Origin: Comamonadaceae bacterium
Lineage (GTDB): Bacteria; Pseudomonadota; Gammaproteobacteria; Burkholderiales; Burkholderiaceae_C
Assembly: GCA_947450675.1 (NCBI GenBank)
Contig: CANFWI010000018.1
Location: 1 to 53,607 of the forward strand
Length of the DNA: 53,607 bases
Reading direction: 5' to 3'
Position 1 is the stretch's first letter. Each line of letters opens with the position of its first letter. Below, in pieces: positions 50,091-53,607 of this stretch. Both the position numbers and the translations under genes were made by a program. The notes under the pieces are model-generated. The model searched no databases. It was not told the origin of the DNA and was given only the letters and a program-made list of their open reading frames with translations.

Positions 50091-50726
50091 TTAGCGCAGG
50101 CCAGCAATGTAATCAGCCAAGGCACGGATTTCACGGTCGTTGAGCTTGGCCGCCACTTGTGTCATAGGCAGGCTGTTGTTTCGCACGCCGTCGCGGAAAC
50201 TGGTCAATTGTGCGGCTGTGTAATCAGCGTGCTGACCACCGAGACGTGGGTACTGGGCCGGGTTGCCGGCACCGGTTGGGTTGTGGCACCCAGCGCAAGC
50301 GGCAATTTGGCGATCCGACACGCCACCGCGGTAAATACGCTCACCCAGTACGACGAGGTCTTTTTCTTTGGCAAAGCCAGGCTTGATCTTTTTGGTAGTC
50401 ACCCAGAAAGCGATGTTTTTCATGTCATCGTCGCTGAGCTGCGAGGCAAAGCCTTGCATGATGGCGTTTTTGCGGACGCCACTTTTGAATTCACTGAGTT
50501 GCTTGACCAGATACTCCGGGTGTTGCTGGGACAGCTTGGGATAGGCCGGCACGCCGGAATTCCCATCTGCGGCGTGGCAGGCCACGCACATGGCGGTGAA
50601 CTTGGCTTCGCCACTGACGAGGTCAGGTTTGGTGACTGCGGCCGGGGCCGCGCCCTCGGCAGCGAAAGACGAAACAGCGGGCACGACCAAGAGGGCGGCG
50701 AGGACATAAGTAGCGAAGAGCTTCAT
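50091..50726 (-). CDS. Dihaem cytochrome c4-type protein
   Basis: 211-residue periplasmic dihaem cytochrome. The signal peptide is MKLFATYVLAALLVVPAVSS with cleavage near FAAEG. Two similar domains follow: haem 1 at CVACH (residues 47-51) and haem 2 at CAGCH (residues 144-148). Axial methionines are likely in NAIMQGFASQLSDDDMKNIA and NNSLPMTQVAAKLNDREIRA. The c4 type carries electrons from the bc1 complex to terminal oxidases, which fits petABC elsewhere in the window. It lies beside resB and ends at a strong terminator. Confidence 0.94.
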   Translation of the reverse strand: MKLFATYVLAALLVVPAVSSFAAEGAAPAAVTKPDLVSGEAKFTAMCVACHAADGNSGVPAYPKLSQQHPEYLVKQLSEFKSGVRKNAIMQGFASQLSDDDMKNIAFWVTTKKIKPGFAKEKDLVVLGERIYRGGVSDRQIAACAGCHNPTGAGNPAQYPRLGGQHADYTAAQLTSFRDGVRNNSLPMTQVAAKLNDREIRALADYIAGLR

Positions 50727-50925
50727 ATCGGGGCGTTTTAATTAGGGGTCACAACAAAACTGGCAGCTTCTGATTTTACAATGGCTTCGCCCTGCAGAAC
50801 CGGGCAGTTGATCCGAGCAACGCTGAATCTCTGGTCTTTCAGACACATCAACCGACTATTTCAGTCGACTTGACCGCGTCATTGGATGGTTCAACCGCCC
50901 AACAGCCCCTCACCGAAACTGACCT

Positions 50926-51651
50926 ATGACCTCCCCCGCTGCCACCTCCCCCTCCGCGGGTCTGCCCATTGATCTTGAAAAAATCGCCATGGGTTGGATG
51001 CACACGGCTAAATTTTTGACCACCGCGCCTGAATTGCACCATCTGCCGGCGCTGGATTACCCTGAAATTGCCTTTGTCGGCCGTTCCAACGCGGGCAAAT
51101 CCACCTGCATCAACACCTTGACGCAGCAGCATCGGCTGGCTTTTGCCTCCAAAACGCCGGGCCGCACCCAAAGCATCAACCTGTTTTCTCTGGGCAAGCA
51201 AGGCATCACCGATGCCGTGTTGGCCGACTTGCCAGGCTACGGCTACGCCGCCGTGCCCAAAGCGGCCAAGTACCGCTGGCAACAAGTGATGGCCAACTAT
51301 TTGCAAACCCGCCGCAACCTCACCGGCATTGTGCTGCTGTGCGACCCGCGGCTTGGCTTGACCGAACTCGACGAGGTCTTGCTCGACGTGGTTCGGCCCC
51401 GCGTGGTCGAAGGCCTGAAGTTTTTGGTGCTGCTGACCAAGTCAGACAAACTCAATAAAACCGAAGCCGCCAAGGTGCTGTCGATTGTGAAATTGCAAGC
51501 GGGCGGCGGCGACGTGAAACTCTTTTCAGCCCTCAAGCGCAAGGGCGTCGATGAAGTCGCGCTCCATTTATGGAACTGGGCCCATCCTGAAGGCCTGCCC
51601 AACCCCGGCGCAGTCAGTACACCGAAGGCGAACCTTCAGGACGGGTCTTGA
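50926..51651 (+). CDS. engB: Ribosome biogenesis GTPase EngB (YihA/YsxC)
   Basis: 241-residue EngB, a GTPase needed for 50S ribosome assembly. G1 is GRSNAGKST (residues 52-60), G2 is in TPGRTQSINLF, G3 is DLPGYGYA, and G4 is TKSDKLN. The N-terminal 30 residues before FLTTAPELHHLP are extended relative to the family; Met22 is a later possible start. The last 38 bases overlap the end of the convergent acyltransferase gene, so its C-terminus and that of its neighbour share DNA. Confidence 0.96.
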   Translation: MTSPAATSPSAGLPIDLEKIAMGWMHTAKFLTTAPELHHLPALDYPEIAFVGRSNAGKSTCINTLTQQHRLAFASKTPGRTQSINLFSLGKQGITDAVLADLPGYGYAAVPKAAKYRWQQVMANYLQTRRNLTGIVLLCDPRLGLTELDEVLLDVVRPRVVEGLKFLVLLTKSDKLNKTEAAKVLSIVKLQAGGGDVKLFSALKRKGVDEVALHLWNWAHPEGLPNPGAVSTPKANLQDGS

Positions 51652-52513
51652 AGCGTTTGTGAACCCAGTAATACTGGGCCGGCATGGTCCTGATGAAGCC
51701 CTCAAGATGCTGATTCACCAGGGCGGTGTCGGCTTCAATATCGCCGGTGGGATAGTTCTCCCAAGCCGGCATCACTTCGACGTCATAACCCTCGGGCGTG
51801 AGCCGCGGCACCACTGAAATCACCTTGGCGCGGCCCAACCGCGCAAAGCGCGGAATCGATGGCACGGTGGCGGTTGCTACGCCAAAAAACGGCACGAACA
51901 CCGTGCCCTCAAAGCTGAAGTCCATGTCCGGCAACAAATACAGCACCTCGCCTGAGCGCAGGGCGCTGACATTGGACTTGACGCCCTCACTGCGCAAAAA
52001 CAACCTGACGCGGCCAAAGCGCAGGCGTCCGGCCTTGATCCACTGGTCTAGCAAGGGGTTGCTCTGCTCCGAGTAGATGGACGTGAAATCCCGGTCAATC
52101 TTCATGTTGATGGCGGTGGCGCCAGCGTCCAGGCCATAAAAGTGCGGGCTGAAAACAATCGTCGGCGCATGGCCGTCGAACTCATGCAAGGCGCCGTGCA
52201 GATGCAAGCGCTTAGCCAGCACCTCGGGCCGGCCATGCCAAAGCCAGCTGCGGTCTATGAATGTTTGTGCAAAATAAACAAAGGATTGGCGCGCCAAGGC
52301 GTCGCGCGCGGCGGCGCTGAGCTCGGGGAAGCACAGGGCCAAATTGGTCTGCACCACTCGCCGACGTGGCACAGCCACCCAGTACAACAAGTAACCGAGC
52401 CCCGCCCCAAGAGCGCGTAAAACCGGCAACGGAAAGTGGGCGAGTAGCCGCATGAAAGCAATGCCGGCACGGGTGGCCAGGGTGCTGATAAATAACCCGA
52501 CGTTCATACTCAC
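51614..52513 (-). CDS. LpxL/HtrB-type lipid A acyltransferase
   Basis: 299-residue inner-membrane acyltransferase of the LpxL/LpxM family, which adds secondary acyl chains to lipid A. One N-terminal membrane-associated segment precedes the catalytic motif H-X4-D at His124 to Asp129 (PHFYGLD). Other conserved parts are VVQTNLALCFPELSAAARDA and GEVLYLLPDMDFSFEGTVFV. The first codon may be GTG 52513 (GTGA overlap with the upstream gene's stop) or ATG 52507. It is translated after its paralogue and overlaps engB at the 3' end. Which of the two is LpxL or LpxM cannot be told from sequence. Confidence 0.93.
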   Translation of the reverse strand: MSMNVGLFISTLATRAGIAFMRLLAHFPLPVLRALGAGLGYLLYWVAVPRRRVVQTNLALCFPELSAAARDALARQSFVYFAQTFIDRSWLWHGRPEVLAKRLHLHGALHEFDGHAPTIVFSPHFYGLDAGATAINMKIDRDFTSIYSEQSNPLLDQWIKAGRLRFGRVRLFLRSEGVKSNVSALRSGEVLYLLPDMDFSFEGTVFVPFFGVATATVPSIPRFARLGRAKVISVVPRLTPEGYDVEVMPAWENYPTGDIEADTALVNQHLEGFIRTMPAQYYWVHKRFKTRPEGSPSVY

Positions 52514-53424
52514 TTTTTATTTTTTTCAGTCTGCCGATTGTCACCGCAAGGCGCTGCAGAGTTGGGCAGCACAGGAGTGGGCGCTTCTCGACGCGGCGTT
52601 TTGTAACGCGCATAACCCCACAAATACTGACCTGGCTGGCTCAAGATCAGTGCCTCGATGGCTTGGTTGACGAGGCTCACCGCCTGCGGCAAGTCGGGCG
52701 GCGGCGAGGTGTTCAGACCGGCGACGGGCGGCAAAATCTCCAGCGAAAACCCAAGCCCGCGCGGCAAGCGCAAGGTGCGCACCGGCAACATCACCGCGCC
52801 ACTTTGCAGCGCCAAACGCGCCGCCAAGGTCATGGTGTACGCCGGCTTGCCAAAAAATGAGGCCCACACACCCAACCCTTCAGGCGGCACTTGGTCGGTC
52901 AACAAAGCCACCGCGCCGTTGGCTTTGAGGGCCCGGTGCATTTGCCGAATACCGCTCAAATTAGCCGGCACCGCCAGCAGACCGGGGCGCAGGCGGCTGG
53001 ACTGCATCAGGCGCGCCAACCATGCTTGCCGCGCAGGCCGGTACATCGCAGTCACCGGCCCAAACAGTTCGGCCAGCGCTTGCGGCGCCAACTCAAAACT
53101 ACCGGCGTGGGGTGCAAAAAATATCACGCCATGACCCGCCGCAAAAGCGGCTTCAGCATGGGCTTGGCCTTGCACTTGCACCAGCTCCAGACAGGATTGA
53201 TCGTGCGGGCGCATCCACAGCTTGGGCAGTTCCGCGACAAAGCGACCCGTTTCGGCGATGGCCGGTCTGGCCGCCTCAAACGGCAAGCCTGCTTGCGCCA
53301 CATTCGCCCGAAAAATGGCGCGGTAACGCGGACTCAGCCACCACACGGCCCAACCGATGGCGGCACCCAAGGCATGCAAGACCCGCAAGGGCCAATGGGA
53401 GAAGAAACGAAACAACAAATACAT
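52510..53424 (-). CDS. Second LpxL/HtrB-type lipid A acyltransferase
   Basis: Second member of the LpxL/LpxM family, about 304 residues. The catalytic motif is H-X4-E at His106 to Glu111 (PHAGSFE), an accepted variant in LpxL. It also has YRAIFRANVAQAG and ALLTDQVPPEGLGVWASFFG. The first segment YLLFRFFSHWPLRVLHALGA is a membrane anchor. The C-terminal 25 residues are a basic, Pro-rich tail. ATG 53424 matches family starts; GTG 53451 adds nine residues and neither has a good Shine-Dalgarno. It is coupled to the downstream paralogue. Confidence 0.92.
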   Translation of the reverse strand: MYLLFRFFSHWPLRVLHALGAAIGWAVWWLSPRYRAIFRANVAQAGLPFEAARPAIAETGRFVAELPKLWMRPHDQSCLELVQVQGQAHAEAAFAAGHGVIFFAPHAGSFELAPQALAELFGPVTAMYRPARQAWLARLMQSSRLRPGLLAVPANLSGIRQMHRALKANGAVALLTDQVPPEGLGVWASFFGKPAYTMTLAARLALQSGAVMLPVRTLRLPRGLGFSLEILPPVAGLNTSPPPDLPQAVSLVNQAIEALILSQPGQYLWGYARYKTPRREAPTPVLPNSAAPCGDNRQTEKNKK

Positions 53425-53441
53425 CAAGGCCGCTTTATCTT

Positions 53442-53447
53442 TATACT
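53442..53447 (+). promoter_or_regulatory. metK: Candidate -10 box for metK
   Basis: TATACT differs from TATAAT at one position. Transcription would begin near 53454, which coincides with the first base of the leader's first stem. No good -35 element is visible at the right distance, so an activator or a different sigma factor is possible. Confidence 0.4.
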
Positions 53448-53453
53448 GCACAG

Positions 53454-53563
53454 GTCGCCGAGTTACAGAACAACTTGCAGGGCGACGTTAAACATCTCTG
53501 CTAAAGCGTTCGCCGAGGCATTCCAGCCGGCAACGCGCCGACTAATCTAATGGAGTGTACGCA
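53454..53563 (+). promoter_or_regulatory. metK: Structured metK leader, candidate riboregulator
   Basis: Stem A pairs GTCGCC (53454-53459) with GGCGAC (53481-53486), extended by AGTT/AACT. Stem B pairs GCATTCC (53518-53524) with GGAGTGT (53552-53558), including the GGAG ribosome binding site eight bases before the ATG. Inside it CGGC/GCCG (53528-53531 with 53537-53540) forms a second helix. TCGCCGAG occurs at 53455-53462 and again at 53510-53517, so GGCGA could pair with either copy. GCGTT (53506-53510) could instead pair with AACGC (53532-53536). These competing helices suggest a switch sensing S-adenosylmethionine or a related metabolite, but I do not recognise a known SAM or SAH riboswitch core. 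Confidence 0.45.
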
Positions 53564-53607
53564 ATGGCGAACGATTTTCTTTTCACATCCGAATCTGTCT
53601 CTGAGGG
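53564..53607 (+). CDS. metK: S-adenosylmethionine synthetase (5' end only)
   Basis: Only the first 14 full codons are present, MANDFLFTSESVSE, followed by the start of the next. The segment FLFTSESVSEG is the highly conserved N-terminus of MetK, which makes S-adenosylmethionine from methionine and ATP. GGAG lies eight bases before the ATG. The gene runs off the end of the window. It is divergent from the acyltransferase pair. Confidence 0.93.
   Translation, partial: MANDFLFTSESVSE

Noticed and set aside
53454..53563. Known SAH riboswitch upstream of metK
   Set aside because: GCCGAGG and GGAG-like pieces recall the SAH aptamer, but the conserved GCCCAGGCUCG core is missing and the pairing is nested rather than a pseudoknot. 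I keep it only as an unclassified candidate.

Overview
The window reads as a housekeeping stretch of a betaproteobacterial chromosome, most likely Burkholderiales, family Comamonadaceae (Rhodoferax/Polaromonas-like). The reasons are gene order and protein flavour: sspB-sspA-petCBA, tatCBA-hinT-hisEIFAHBCDG-murA-ibaG-ABC-mla, and pilMNOPQ-aroK-aroB-dgt-gltBD are arrangements I know from that group. Genus is inference. Coding density is very high. No gap without a gene exceeds about 250 bases, and there is no prophage, CRISPR array or genomic island. The only clear mobile-type gene is a REP-associated tyrosine transposase.

Layout. 1-4222 (minus strand): tRNA-Thr(UGU), the stringent starvation proteins SspB/SspA and the cytochrome bc1 complex petABC. 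4470-8180: mscL (+), pdxA and a Nif3-family protein (-), and a DegS-like periplasmic protease (+). 8238-31749: one unbroken minus-strand series of 27 genes. Read in the transcribed direction it holds gltBD, the Mla lipid-transport genes mlaF-E-D-A-C-B, an ABC-2 exporter, ibaG, murA, hisG-D-C-B-H-A-F-I-E, a small membrane protein, hinT and tatA-B-C. 31824-32609: a REP-like palindrome and its RAYT transposase. 32634-40115 (-): dgt, aroB, aroK and the type IV pilus assembly genes pilQ-P-O-N-M. 40286-44573: PBP1A (+), cyaY (-), lptM-like lipoprotein and lysA (+). 44590-50726 (-): msrQ, msrP, the system II cytochrome c maturation pair (ResC-type ccsB and resB) and a c4-type dihaem cytochrome. 50926-53607: engB (+), two LpxL/HtrB-type acyltransferases (-), and the first codons of metK (+) behind a potentially structured leader.

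Functional links. ResB/CcsB would mature the c-type haem proteins PetC and cytochrome c4 encoded here. TatABC would export the Rieske protein PetA and the molybdoenzyme MsrP, whose haem partner MsrQ is next door. Mla proteins, the two lipid A acyltransferases, LptM and murA/PBP1A all serve the cell envelope. Glutamate and amidotransfer chemistry is represented by gltBD and hisH.

I did not find an obviously new multi-gene system. The most interesting unexplained signals are non-coding: (i) a roughly 110-nt metK leader with competing helices and the ribosome binding site inside a stem; (ii) a perfect REP-like hairpin lying 3 bp from a near-consensus gltB promoter, next to the RAYT gene; (iii) an imperfect palindrome of a dispersed-repeat type between msrQ and msrP; and (iv) a very AT-rich island between pilM and the PBP1A gene. 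Among proteins, PilQ is unusually short and lacks visible AMIN domains, and the Rieske Tat signal has KR instead of RR.
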